From the NCBI GenBank assembly GCA_948567375.1, contig OX419759.1, forward strand, positions 6,478,744-6,542,743: a stretch of 64,000 bases of DNA, written 5' to 3'. The DNA is from Lunularia cruciata (taxonomy: Eukaryota; Streptophyta; Marchantiopsida; Lunulariales; Lunulariaceae). The notes below the pieces were generated by a model that saw nothing but the letters and a program-made list of their open reading frames with translations, was not told the origin of the DNA and ran no database searches. Both the position numbers and the translations under genes were made by a program. Below are positions 1-11,199 of the stretch, piece after piece (positions within the stretch are counted from its first letter, which is position 1; every line of letters starts with the position of its first letter).

Positions 1-1933
1 TCCAGTCATTATCGGCCAGCCTCAAGGGTGAGCTTATGTTTGTGGTCTTAGTAGGTCTAATTACTCTATGATTAGGATTAAGCCAAGTCCATTGTACCGG
101 GTTTTTTAAATGCAATGATAGGTATTTTGACCGGGTATCTATTTTTTTCGGGTACCCATTATTTACTACGGCCTTTTCTTTCTCTCTTGAGAAGACGTGT
201 TTTTCTTCTCAATTTGAGGGAAAAGATTGCAGAGGTTAGGCATTTTTCTAAGTTTTCAGCTTAATTTTAACCAAGTTTACGTCGACTTTGTTTTCCAGGA
301 AGAAAAAGGCTTTGGTGACAACATCTTTTTCTCTTTTGAAAAGATTGCTCAGTTGTTATATCGACTTTGAAGGGCAAAAGATAAAGGCTTTTGTAAAACA
401 TCTTCTCATAGTTTGTAAAGTTGGGTCACGTTCAAACAAGATTAGGCTATAAATTATCTTGTTACATTGTATTACATTCTCAATAACTGGTATATAAAAA
501 AATAAAATAAAAAGAAGGCGTATAAACGGCAATAAAACCTATAAAAAATCAAATAGTAAATCTATCGTTCTTTGATAGTAAGAGGATTCTTTCACATCAA
601 AAAGAGAGACATACTGCTGACACATTATAATCATTTATCCATCATTCAGTCAGTTACTTATAGCTAAGTTAGATCTCTCCACATAACAGTGGATAATTTA
701 TTTTACCAAAAAATAGATAAGATATCGATTTTAAATCACTAAAAGTAGTGCTGACACATTTTGATCATTTATCCATCATTCAGTCAGTTATTTACAGCTA
801 AGATTTACAGTAAGGATCTATCCAGAGAAACAGTGCATAATCTACTTTACCAAATTAGGAGATCAATTTTAAATAACTAAGACTCGTTCATAAATTGAGA
901 ATATTACGAATCAACGAACTATCGATCAAATATAGCCAAATGTTATTCATATTTGAATCTAGACGTGTTTATTCTTCATCTAAGATACACACAAAAGCCT
1001 CAAGCACATGGTTCACTTCAAATGTTGTAAGGTAACGAGGTCCACAAATCCCTGATTAGTCAAAAGATGAGACTAACAAATTCATTAGGAATCTCTTATC
1101 TTATCTACTTTCTTACTCTAAATAAAGATTCCCCGCGCTAGATACAATAAGGAATCTTTTTTGACGTGTGAAGTTTCCATTCAGCTCCTCTTCACTAATC
1201 AAGGGGTTTGACCCAGATTAGCTACCTTACAACATTAACTTGATTAGCTTAATGAACGCGATTTACTCTGAGTTTCACCGACAGGTAACAAGGGAAGTAA
1301 AGTGACCCAAGAAAGGGAGGTGTCAAAACCATCAACTAACTACTGCGTGAACAGTAACCGTAGAGTAAAAGAAAATCGAATCAGCACTGCTCAGAAATTT
1401 GGAAGGATTCATCGACCGATGCAGACAGAAGAAGAGAGAGAGAGCACTGAGAGGATTCTCTTCGAACTCTGTCACCCCTGAGACACGCTACGAGGACAGG
1501 ATCCTTAGACATACAGGGACAAGCCGATCATTCTGGAGCGTGGACTTCGATATCATGTCGTAGAATAGCTGCCTGTAGCCTCAAGAGTACGGATTGAATG
1601 TTCTGTTGAAGCACGCCACTGTGCAGACCGGCCAGATTCTGCCAGTTCATATACAGTGGACCTCGGTCGAGCACTTCAGCGGACTCATGGTCGAGCACTC
1701 GCTGCAGGTTTCAGATTCTCTAATGGAGATACTGTCTTGGAGAATTTGCAGGGAACAGAGCGAAGATGCGGAAGGATTGGGTCTCTTCATTCGGGTGATT
1801 GAGTCAGCGAAGTGTTTGAAACTGGGTGGGCAGCGCTTCTGAAGTGCGGGTTATGGGAGTTCGTGATCGATTCCGAATTGGGGGATTTTGGTCCATCCTG
1901 TTAATTCCGTACTGAATATTAATTCAGGAAGAG
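1..1933. other. Upstream region of the GT17 gene; no gene seen
   Basis: I see no coding region here. The first 1.3 kb is AT-rich with a diverged direct repeat at 616-870. The DNA from about 1380 becomes less AT-rich and purine-rich (GA run near 1425-1440), as plant 5' leaders often are, so the promoter and 5' UTR of the GT17 gene probably lie between about 1.2 and 1.93 kb. I could not identify a TATA box with confidence. Confidence 0.5.
616..870. repeat. Diverged direct repeat, unit about 134 bp
   Basis: Two neighbouring copies begin at 616 and 750. Both start with gctgacacatt, share catttatccatcattcagt, and end in a similar stretch with the word 'cagtg' followed by a purine-poor segment. 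The copies differ by several substitutions and small indels, so the duplication is not recent. No coding content is apparent. Confidence 0.75.
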
Positions 1934-3905
1934 ATGAATGGACCCAATGTGTGGTTTCTCGTCCGGAGAAGACGTCTGAGCACGAGAGACTTCTTCGTAA
2001 CTTTTGTCTGCACGCTGATTCTACTCACATTCCCCATCTTTCTCTATTTCCATGGCCTAAACATCGCTTACCTCCTCCGTCCCGTATGGGACACTCCGGC
2101 ACGGCCCTTCAACATCTACACCCACTACCACGCCCCCAACATCTCAATCTCCCGTCGCTGCCAATTGCACAACTGGAAAGTCCGCTTCGAACCTCGACGG
2201 GTCTTCGACGTGATACTATTCAGCAACGAGCTGGACCTCCTCGAGATTCGGTTCCACGAACTTCTCCCCTTTGTCCACAAATTCGTCGTTGTGGAGTCGG
2301 ACCGCACTTTCACGGGACGAGAAAAGCCGCTCTTTTTTGCAGAAAATCGGAAGCGTTTTGACTTTGTAGAACAGAAGAAAATCGCTTATGGCCGAGTCCG
2401 GGGCCGGGAGCTCATGCTTGGGGAGGATCCTTTCGAGCTGGAGGGGTACCAGCGGAGGGAGGCGACCCGAGTTATGGTGGAGGCTGGAGCTACGTTTAAC
2501 GATCTTGTGGTCATGTCCGATGTGGATGAGATACCTAGTGGTCATACTGTTGAGCTGCTTCGGTGGTGTGATGGGTGGTATACACCGTTGCATTTGCAGC
2601 TGAAGAATTATATCCACAGTTTTGAGTTTCCTGTCGATTTCGGTAGCTGGAGAGCGCATGTCCAGGTGTTCGACCCGGCCAACTCGGGGTATTCGCATAA
2701 GAGGCGGTCCGATTTTATGTTGGCCGATTCTGGCTGGCATTGCAGGTCAGATCATCCCTCAACATTTGAATTCACTGTCCTAAATGTTCTCCCTTGCTAC
2801 TGCTTTACAGTCATAAAATTTCTCGCATGTTGTCTGTCTCTTCTGAAGTTGAAAGCAAATTCTCTGGTTTTGAAGATGGCATATATTTTCTTTCCTGGAA
2901 GTTCCAAGGTCTGTAGCCTGCTCTGTGCCCTGTTTATCTTCTTGCAATTCTCTTTTGAAGTTGAAAGCAAGATTATGTGTTTTGTCAGCTTTTTGAATAG
3001 AACTGAAGCTTCAATGTCTAAGTTCTGCTCTGTTGTGAATTTGACGCAAGATGTTGGGTTCTGTAAGTCTGCAGTTTTTCGCCTGTTTGTATAGGAGCGG
3101 CCAAGAAAGAAACATTGTATGCTGTTCTCTTATTCTCCCGAGAGCTGATTATACTTTCCAGCAAAAACAAATGTTTGGCGAAGCTCATAACTCCAGTCCT
3201 GACCGTTTTTCGATCGAAAGAGCTTGCATGTCATGGCTCTCAATACCCTGTTTACAAAATCAGTACTTCTGCTTCTAATGCTTGCTGCAGAACATCTTCG
3301 AAATCGTTGGTGTAAGGGTTGTGCAATTCCAGTTATCAACTACAAATTCGCTGAAAGGGTAGCTTCGTGTTTCGTATGGTACACGGTCTGTGCCTACTGT
3401 GTACACCGTCTGCTCTGAACTGGATACTCCAGTTCAGAGCAGACGGTCGAATTGAAGAATCTCACCTGGAATTGACGCCTTGAGCAGGAGCTTGACATTG
3501 GTGCCTTGAATTTGAGAAACAGCTGCAGAAAATCCAAACTCGTCCGACTCTGATTCTGATTGTGATTGATTTTATCACTCGTGCAGTTTTTGCTTCCGCC
3601 ACGTGAAGGACATTCAATTCAAAATGAAAGCTTACAGCCATGCCGATCGAGTGCGCCACAAGTCGTTCCTGGACCCGGTGAGAATCCAGTCCATCATCTG
3701 CGACGGCCGAGATCTCTTCGATATGTTGCCTGAAGAGTACACTTTCCGGGAAATCATCAGCAAAATGGGTCCTGTCCTCAGGTCTTCCTCAGCGGTCAAT
3801 CTGCCAGCTTACCTCGTCGAACATGCCGAAGACTACCGTTTTCTTTTGCCGGGTGGTTGCATCCGAGAGCCAGATAAACCAAGGTCACTCAATTTCTCCC
3901 TATAG
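1934..3905 (+). CDS. GT17 family beta-1,4-N-acetylglucosaminyltransferase, two exons
   Basis: Glycosyltransferase family 17, related to beta-1,4-mannosyl-glycoprotein 4-beta-N-acetylglucosaminyltransferase (MGAT3 type), which adds bisecting GlcNAc to N-glycans in the Golgi; the plant substrate is less certain. Exon 1 is 1934-2745 and exon 2 is 3587-3905. The 841-bp intron has GT..AG ends and joins TGC-AG to T-TTT, giving 376 codons. Residues about 19-40 form one hydrophobic segment after an Arg-rich stretch, typical of a type II Golgi anchor. The catalytic domain starts near [10 protein letters not shown] (92-101), with the acidic motif SDVDEIP at 195-201. Exon 2 carries the family's [11 protein letters not shown] and [12 protein letters not shown] blocks. 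Length and motifs match the family end to end, and the start is the first ATG before the anchor. Reading past the splice site gives only an intron-encoded tail. Confidence 0.94.
3405..3447. repeat. Perfect 20-bp inverted repeat, 3-nt loop
   Basis: Arms 3405-3424 and 3428-3447 are exact reverse complements around the loop tac. The hairpin lies in the single intron of the GT17 gene, between its donor at 2746 and acceptor at 3586. It has no T-run or flanking target duplication that would mark it as a terminator or MITE. Confidence 0.95.
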
Positions 3906-4472
3906 TACAAGAAAGTAGCCTTATTATTGCGGTAGAGCTCCCATGGTACGCATGAGAAGCTCTTGGCCAAAGGCCCACATCATGCTTATGCGACAGCGTG
4001 CAACTCCACCCAAAAGAGAGCACCATCTGAGATCAGAAGCCTATGCTGAATGATTGTCCTGGTAGTAACACTCATTTTAGATCCGGGCTGCCAACCATCA
4101 AGTTAAAAGATGTGGTTGACATACCCACAAAAGTGATGATGCAGATTTGTAGGCAAATTTGCAGTGCTGTTGTTAGGCATGAGATTGTCCTATGCGTCTA
4201 AAGAAAACCCACACTACTGCAGTACTGCAAGAAGTTGGAGCTGTGAGGTGTTGTGAAAAGAGCACTGTCCGTCTGTCCAGGAAAGTCTCAATCAGGTGCC
4301 ATTCCTCAGGTCGTTAACCTAACCAAAGCGGCGCGTGGTAGTGAGGTCTCAATGCAGGACTGCTGAGCATGAGCAGATCTCTTGCATGGGCTGAAGCCAA
4401 GGGTGTAATACCGACTGAGGTAATCATGGAGATCAGTAATGGCGAGGGGCATATTTTGGACTGGACTGGACT

Positions 4473-4525
4473 GAGCTGTCCATCCTTTTCAGCATTGACA
4501 GTGGAGTAAAAAGGATGGACAGCTC
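4473..4525. repeat. Perfect 17-bp inverted repeat, 19-nt loop
   Basis: Arms 4473-4489 (gagctgtccatcctttt) and 4509-4525 are exact reverse complements around a 19-nt loop. It lies about 0.57 kb beyond the GT17 stop codon. A short ggact repeat lies just upstream at 4459-4472. Confidence 0.93.
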
Positions 4526-6761
4526 GACTCCACATCTACCATCGAATGAATGCCTGGATTATAGATTCAGATACGTAGATCCGTAACATCATGTAGCAAA
4601 TCCACTTTGTCAGTAGTCCGTTGATAAAGAATTTGTAATTTAAAGGTTCAAACACACTTGGAAACAACATCATTCACTGGAGTAGATGGGTTCACGTTTT
4701 GTCGCTTCACTGGGATCCTCGCACATGTGTATAATTCATCACTGATTGGATCGGAACTACTGGTCTTATACTGTATCATCCGTTAGAGCAATTTCAACAT
4801 CTTTTTCCTTTGCTTTATATAAACAAATCCATGCATTCTATGCTACAGTATTTAACCTGCAATCTACTGCATGTCATTCCAAGAAACTCGTGTATTCGCC
4901 AGAACACACTTCAGCTGATGAAAAGGCTCAACCAACTCAGAATGCCAACCAGTGCGAATATCTCAGTAGCTGCACGAGTGGGGCCGAACCATGCACCAAC
5001 GACTGGGAAGGTGAGATTTCGAATAACGCCCACAAGCAGCGGTGGTGGATCTGCAACCATTGTTCTCTCGAGGATAATAGAAATTATAGCAAACTGCATT
5101 TGTCATGGTTCGTTGATTGGGCACGGATTATGCAGACATGCGTATTATTTTTCAAACGATATGGCTTTAGATAAGTGTGCCCTTCTCTACTAGAGGGCCA
5201 TAATGGTGTACCGACTGAGAATTATATTCTTCCCTAGTTAACCATGATGGCACTTACATTATATCCTTTCAGAGTTTGCAAGTTGAACGAGTAGGACTCA
5301 AACAGGACACTTTCTAGTCGTGTAAATGTTCAGATCTGGAGGGGTTTTCTTTGTGCATCCTGTACAAGAGATCCTGTAGAAACGCAAAAAAGTAGCATTG
5401 TCCTTGTGGTACAAACTATATTTAAGATCCAATGTTATCTTGATTTGAAATCCGTACTACCGAAAAAGTTATATAAACATATCGTATTCCGCGAGTGGTG
5501 GGGATGCTGGAGCTTTTGTCTTAATTATTCAACGCCAAACCAGAGATGTTTTGACGTTCATTGACTTTCGAGTTCAGGCAAAATAGGATAGACAGTGCAT
5601 CGGGACTACTCATGTCTTGTATTCGAATAATGCATTCGTAATGCTCATGTCTTCGTTTCATTTCTTGATTCCCAAGCCAAGCGAAATCACCGAATGTCAA
5701 CCCATAGATATGTTAGTTTGGCGTTCACTGACTTTTGAGGTCACGACAAATTGGAAACATCTTGCATTTGGACTGCACTGCACAGGTATTATAAAGAGAG
5801 AGATAGTGTTGTGGAAATATCTTACCAGCAACACCAAGAACTGGGAATGATGAAAGACGACTGAACGGAATGGATAGAAGGAGTTAGGATGCTGAAGAAC
5901 GACCTTCAAGTGAACTTGCTGGAGGAGACGGTGGAAAGATCATGTTGTTTCATGTTGTTTCTACCACTACTACCCGAGAACTATCTAAATCTTGGCTAAG
6001 GAAATTGTCACCGGCTCGAGTTTCTTTTTGTCCATGTGGTGAGGAGGACTGCTGCCACATGGCCCGTGTTTTGCACTGTTTTCACTTTGCGAGTATTGCA
6101 AAGTGGAGAATGAGATATAGAGATACCAAAGTTCACCAGTGAATGGTATGCGAGACACTAGTCCAACTCTAAAATGTTATATATATACTAGTAGGACGTG
6201 TGTCCGGAGGACGCAGGTCATACCAGTAGAGGAATTATACAGTGTCCGGACTGTCTAATTCAATTTTTTTAATAAAATTATTTACTTTTATGTTATTATA
6301 TTTTTATTCAATAAATTAAAATAAATATAAATTCAACTTAAGAATTGATTAACAAATTTTCCTTTTTCCTTTAACACCCAAACATGGTATTTGTAATAGT
6401 TGCACAATTATGTGTGATCTTAGTCTGAGAGTGCAAGAAACAATAAAATTTAGTTACAATACTGATGTAGCATGAGTTATCTGAATACCTGTTGCATAGA
6501 TTCACCTCGCCATTCTAAGAGGATGCATATCATAATGGTCGTGGAAAACCAAGTCCACTGCGAGATGCGGAGACTATCTAGTCTATTTGCCCGAAGTACT
6601 CTCGACTCTTCCTGAAACATGAAACTCATTGTGTGTAATTTTGATTACTCGCTCGTTATCATGGAATGATCACAAACACAAAGCCATATTGTAACCATGG
6701 AAGAATTGAAGAATATTTACAATAACAGTTTTAGTTGATATACAGTTGTATTCATATATAA

Positions 6762-7152
6762 CCAACTCGCAGGGTCTTACTCGTGATCATCAACTTTAAG
6801 CTGTTGTTGCTCTCAATATTCTTAGACATAACACCGAATGCAATTCTCAATCTTCACGATACAATTGCAAGTTGCTTGGTCCGTTGATGTTCACAACTTG
6901 CAGGGTCTTACACTTGGTCATCAAGGTTAAACTGTTGTTTCATTCAATATTCCACAAACCTAACGCAGGGTGACGGATACAACTGTGAGAATCTTGGTTC
7001 GTTGATGTTTACAATTCTCTCTCTTACAATTGACCCTAAACTCAGGGTCTTCACTTGGTCATCAACATTAAGATGTTCTTTCACTCAATATTCAACAACC
7101 TAACACGGGATGCAATTTACCAATACAATTGCAATTGCTTGGTTCGTTGATA
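6762..7152. repeat. Degenerate tandem array, three units of about 120-135 bp
   Basis: Three successive units begin near 6762, 6891 and 7030. Each contains cagggtctta or cagggtcttc, a catcaa word, ctgttg/atgttc, a tcaatatt word, a caattgca-like word and end with ggttcgttgatgt or close to it. Divergence between units is high. No open frame spans the array, so it is probably old satellite-like DNA or a remnant of a mobile element. Confidence 0.8.
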
Positions 7153-8254
7153 TACGTCAGCGTAAATTTGCTACACGTTCTGATGATCGGATTTCGGTGC
7201 GTGGGAGTACACCCTTTGAGCTGTCAAGTATTTATGTCAAGTACATATGATGAACTTAGATAGCAACGAAACAATATGCTGATATATAAGTATGCAATAA
7301 AATTCTCAGTGCCCAGTGCGCAAACATGAGACCGTTAACCGAAAGGTATCAGGATTGAGGTTCTAGTCAAGACAGTAGAACAAACTCGGTGTTTAATTTT
7401 TATTGTCTAACCTGGAACGGGACTCATCCCAATGGACCGTAAACCTTTGTTTGTATTAGAAAATCGAAGTTTTTAAACTATTTTGGAAAGAAGGATTAAC
7501 ACACTAAAATACCCTACAACTGGAAGTTGAACCCTACACGCCCATCCCAATGTTGAGTGTATCGAATCTTCGAACTCTTGCTGAGGATCATGGATGCCGG
7601 TACCAGGTTTCCTGGGTGGCTTCGCTTCCTTCCTCAATAAGTTCTTCCACGGAACTATACTTGTTGATGGGAGAAAAATTCCATCTGAAAATTTGTGTCA
7701 CAGAAGCGGAATCAACATCTGCAGCGGTTAGCCACAGCACATCATCAAAGTCCAGTTGAGTAAGGAACTTATTGTCCTCGTATCGGAATTGAGACCTCAA
7801 CGACTAAATATTTCGTCTAAAAGTTTCCTAAACCACCTCGAAAACAAGTTTTCTTAGTATACAGAAAAGCTCACATCTGTCTGGGCCAGGAAACGCTGGG
7901 CTATTGAGATTTGATTAAAATACTTGGGTAAGAACTCTTTGGCTTAAACCCCAGAAAAACATCCTGTCATGAAAGCATCTCCAAGCCGCCACGTTCTCCC
8001 GAAACTGCTCCACGCCTCATAACATCCTGGACGTATTAGCAAAAATTGAGGTTAAATTTGAGACATAAGTTATGATGAGATATCAGAACTAACGGGTTAC
8101 AATCGGGTTGAAATCAATCCTGTGATAAGCAGTGTGAAAATCGTGACAACTCTGTGACTGTGAGATTGCATTCAGCTGTGTGAGAAATTTCACGATTAAT
8201 TTCCTCCACTTTGAGGAGACAAAATATTTCTCAACCAAACCAAGAGACACTGTT

Positions 8255-8453
8255 GGAAACTCACCTTTTCGTTGACCGTCGGGGATTATATAGACATAAC
8301 ATCCTCGAGTGAAGCTGTAACGGTTCGACATTAGGCCACAAATAATTTTCTAGATACTGGATAATTACTCCAGGACCATAACTCGCTGGAAACTCACCTT
8401 ATTGTTGACCATCACGATTATATTGACATAACATACTCGACTGAAGTGGTAAC
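8255..8453. repeat. Diverged direct repeat, offset 133 bp
   Basis: Copies of about 65-70 bp at 8255-8324 and 8388-8453 share ggaaactcacctt, gttgacc, gattatat and gacataacat. I see no coding content. Confidence 0.75.
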
Positions 8454-8636
8454 TTATTCTAGATACTAAATAGATCTTTACCGCTTGGTTAGATGAACCA
8501 TTGTCCTCCAACATCAATCTCACTTTCTAGAGCACCTCAGTCCACATCAGTAGTGACACGTGGAGGTTGCAAGGCTATTTCTCTAGGCACCAAGGCACAC
8601 CTAAATATCCATCCTGAGTGTGTTGTCCTATAGTTG

Positions 8637-10745
8637 GATCCTAAGAATATTTTGAATAGCATCTCTTGAGCATCCATCTTTAGAGAGCTTAGGGAGGCCG
8701 GTGGATCCTTGGCGAGTCTCATTCCCTTTGTGCAGTCATTCTATGTGGTCATTTGGTCATCGAAGGGAGTCACCATCTTGGAGTCGATTGTTGGTACACG
8801 ATAGGGAGATCCTTTAAGGAGACCTTTGTTTGCAATGGCTCACTTCAAAGCTCTTTTATCTACTACTTTTGCCTTACCAGGTTGTGTATTTCCCTCCTTA
8901 ACAGACGATACACACATTGTGTGCTCCGTAAATCAAATTAGGCATGCCTTTGATCACTTGACTATTGAGTTACATATTGTAGGCTTGAGAGTCAAGGTGT
9001 CAAAGTGTCGAGCATGGTCCCCTTCAAGTATCCCTCCACACCTTGAGCTTCCAAAGGGATGTGTCACATCTATAGATGGACTACGTATTTTTGGAGTGCT
9101 GGTAGGATCCAAGGATTTTGTCACATGCTTCTTAAACGTTGCCTTTGCAGAGGATATTCTCCATATGGATGGCCTTCCTCTACTAAAAGATCCACATGTG
9201 ACATTTGGTATAGTCTACTCTAGTATTGCCCATCTACTGACTTACCTTCTCTGCACGGTTCCCCCTTCCTTGACTTTCTTATCATGTTTGAGAGCTTTTG
9301 ATAGGAGGATTATTGGAGTATTTGGTGATATCATTGGACCAAGGGCATTTGTGTGTGATAAGGAATTTGGCACGTAGATAGACATCTCTACCAATCTCAT
9401 GCGGAGGGGTAGGCCTATTATCTATGAAGGAGATGGCACCTATAGTGTTTTTGGGTAGTTGGTCTCTCTCGGCACCCCTACTTTCCTTCCATTTTTGTTT
9501 ACTAATAGGCCAGTTTTGGAGACTTATGTGACCAAGGTGGAGGAGGGATCCTTTCCTCTCCATGTGTTATTACGGAAGACAAGAGATGGTCTATCTCCAT
9601 GGGCATAAGAGGACCTTCCATCCTTTGCTTCACACCATCAGATTGGACTAGAGGTTTGCAATCTTCCTTGATGGAGTGACAATATCAAGATATGCTACAT
9701 TTTCTCTTAGTTGACTTGTCCATTCCTTGGGCCACTAGAGCACATCTTTGTTCTTGCTCCGGAAAGGATGAAGGCTCTTGGGTCGTAGCTTGACCATGCA
9801 TTAGGGCATTTTGACTCCCACCAGCTACTTTCTCTATAATGATGAGGTTCTACTTAGGTTTGGTCCACATGTCTGCATCTTTGTTACTCACTTGTGAGTG
9901 TGGTTCTATACTAGATGCAATAGTGGTCCATGTGACATAGTGTCCTTGTGGAGGATATAGGATAGCTACCCATGGTGTCATCAAGGATATAGTGTTTGTT
10001 ATGGCACAAGAGAGTGGATACCTTGCTTGGAGGGAGCATTCATATTCTTTGTAGATGACACAAGTCAGAGTAGACTTATCCTTGGTCCAAGATAATCAGG
10101 TGATAGTGGTGGATGTTGTGGTTACAATCCCTGTGTGTGATATAATTTTAGAAAGAGTGATTACTCATCCTCTTGGATGGGCAGCAAGTGGAGCAAAAAC
10201 AACATGTAAGGTCTCCAAGTATAGGGGTATACAACAATGTCACCTCTTTGTTCCTATAGCCTTGGAGTTATATGGAGTGATGGACATGGTGTTTGACATA
10301 TTTGTCAAGGAATGCGCAAGAGCTTATTATATTAGATGCCAACGGGTACCCCTCTTCCTCTCAACTATCCATAATGCCATTAGGGATATAGTCTTTGCTA
10401 TGGCACAAGAGAGTGGATACCTTTCTTGAAGGGAGCATTCATATTCCTTGTAGACAACAAGTGTCAAAGTAGACTTATACTTGGTCCAAGATGATAAGGT
10501 GACAATGGCGGATGTTGTGGTTATAGACCCCACATGTGATGCAATTATGGAGGGAGTGATTACTCATCCTCTTGGATGGGTGGCGAGTGGAGCAGCAGCA
10601 TGTAAGGTCTCCAAGTATAGGGGTATGCAATGAGGTCACTTCTTTATTCCTCTAGCCTTGGAGTTCTATGGAGCAATGGACATGGCATTTGACACATTTG
10701 TGAAGGAGTGCGCAAGAGCTTATCATATTGAACGTCATGAGGTAC
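8637..10745 (+). pseudogene. Decayed LINE-like reverse transcriptase, probably with REL endonuclease
   Basis: Non-LTR retrotransposon fragment. In one frame from 8637, with in-frame stops, I read an RT palm and fingers: REAGGSLASLIPFVQSFY, then a GTR-stop-GDPL motif (normally GTRQGDPL), LFAMAHF, the catalytic block as TDDTHI at about 8900, then GLRVKVSKCRAWSP, and after 9377 the segment SLPISCGGVGLLS. Further downstream come VVVDVVVT, CKVSKYRG and LFVPIALELYG (10055-10429), which fit a PD-(D/E)XK restriction-like endonuclease of the R2/CRE/NeSL group by layout; that assignment is inference. The C-terminal segment is present twice in tandem. Stops are largely CAG to TAG or CGA to TGA. Not functional. 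Confidence 0.75.
9983..10745 (+). repeat. Tandem duplication of the LINE C-terminal segment, unit about 398 bp
   Basis: Copy A (about 9983-10380) and copy B (about 10381-10745) both begin with a ggatatagt word and share tatggcacaagagagtggat, then a stretch encoding VDL-LVQD, VSKYRG and KECARAY. The two copies differ at roughly one position in ten by eye. Both lie within the retroelement remnant, so it was duplicated after or during its insertion. Confidence 0.85.
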
Positions 10746-11199
10746 TACTATGAGCCGGCCTATCTCTCACTCAAGATGAACCTCTAATGGCTATTATGGT
10801 AGCGCACCATGGACTAAGAAAGAAAAGAACCCCAACTCCATCATACTCCTTCTTGTGTTCTATGTAGTCATCTTCTCTCTTTCTAGATATTGGCTAATAA
10901 CCTACCCATCTATACTCTAGCATTGGGCTCTATTCTAGTTGCCCCCTTCCATCTGTTTGCCACACACGTTCAACATGCCCTTTTTTTTGTGCATGCATGT
11001 CAAATGCACGTTCATCTATTTGCCAAAATTTTTGGAATCCAATTACCGTTAAGGATCACTTTCCATGGCCGCTAAAGAGCTCACAAGAAACAGATCACAT
11101 ATATATAGAGAGAGAAAGCTAAGAAGAAACTATACAAGTGTATTGAATCTCTCTTATTACCATAATTCAAAATTTTAAAAATTAGTTAATAAAGATTAA

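Larger units (their letters stand above)
3906..8636. other. Gene-poor spacer after the GT17 gene
   Basis: No reading frame here resembles a known protein, and the open frames are short and overlap on both strands. It contains the hairpin at 4473-4525, an AT-rich patch around 6240-6370, a degenerate tandem array at 6762-7152 and a diverged direct repeat at 8255-8453. The 3' UTR of the GT17 gene presumably occupies the first few hundred bases. Confidence 0.6.

Noticed and set aside
2216-2740. 174-codon open frame antisense to GT17 exon 1
   Set aside because: It is the mirror of a strongly conserved coding exon, and its product resembles nothing.
2746-3094. C-terminal extension of the GT17 frame past 2745
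   Set aside because: The family motif continues perfectly in the exon at 3587; the extension is hydrophobic intron translation.
4746-5174. 142-codon open frame in the spacer after GT17
   Set aside because: It overlaps two other open frames on both strands and has no domain, no biased composition and no visible splice partners.
6762-7152. CRISPR-like spacing of repeats
   Set aside because: Units are over 100 bp, diverged and contiguous without spacers; the DNA is eukaryotic.
7588-7800. 70-codon minus-strand frame with a protein-like composition
   Set aside because: Short, isolated, no motif; the neighbouring frame at 8089-8331 runs through a direct repeat.
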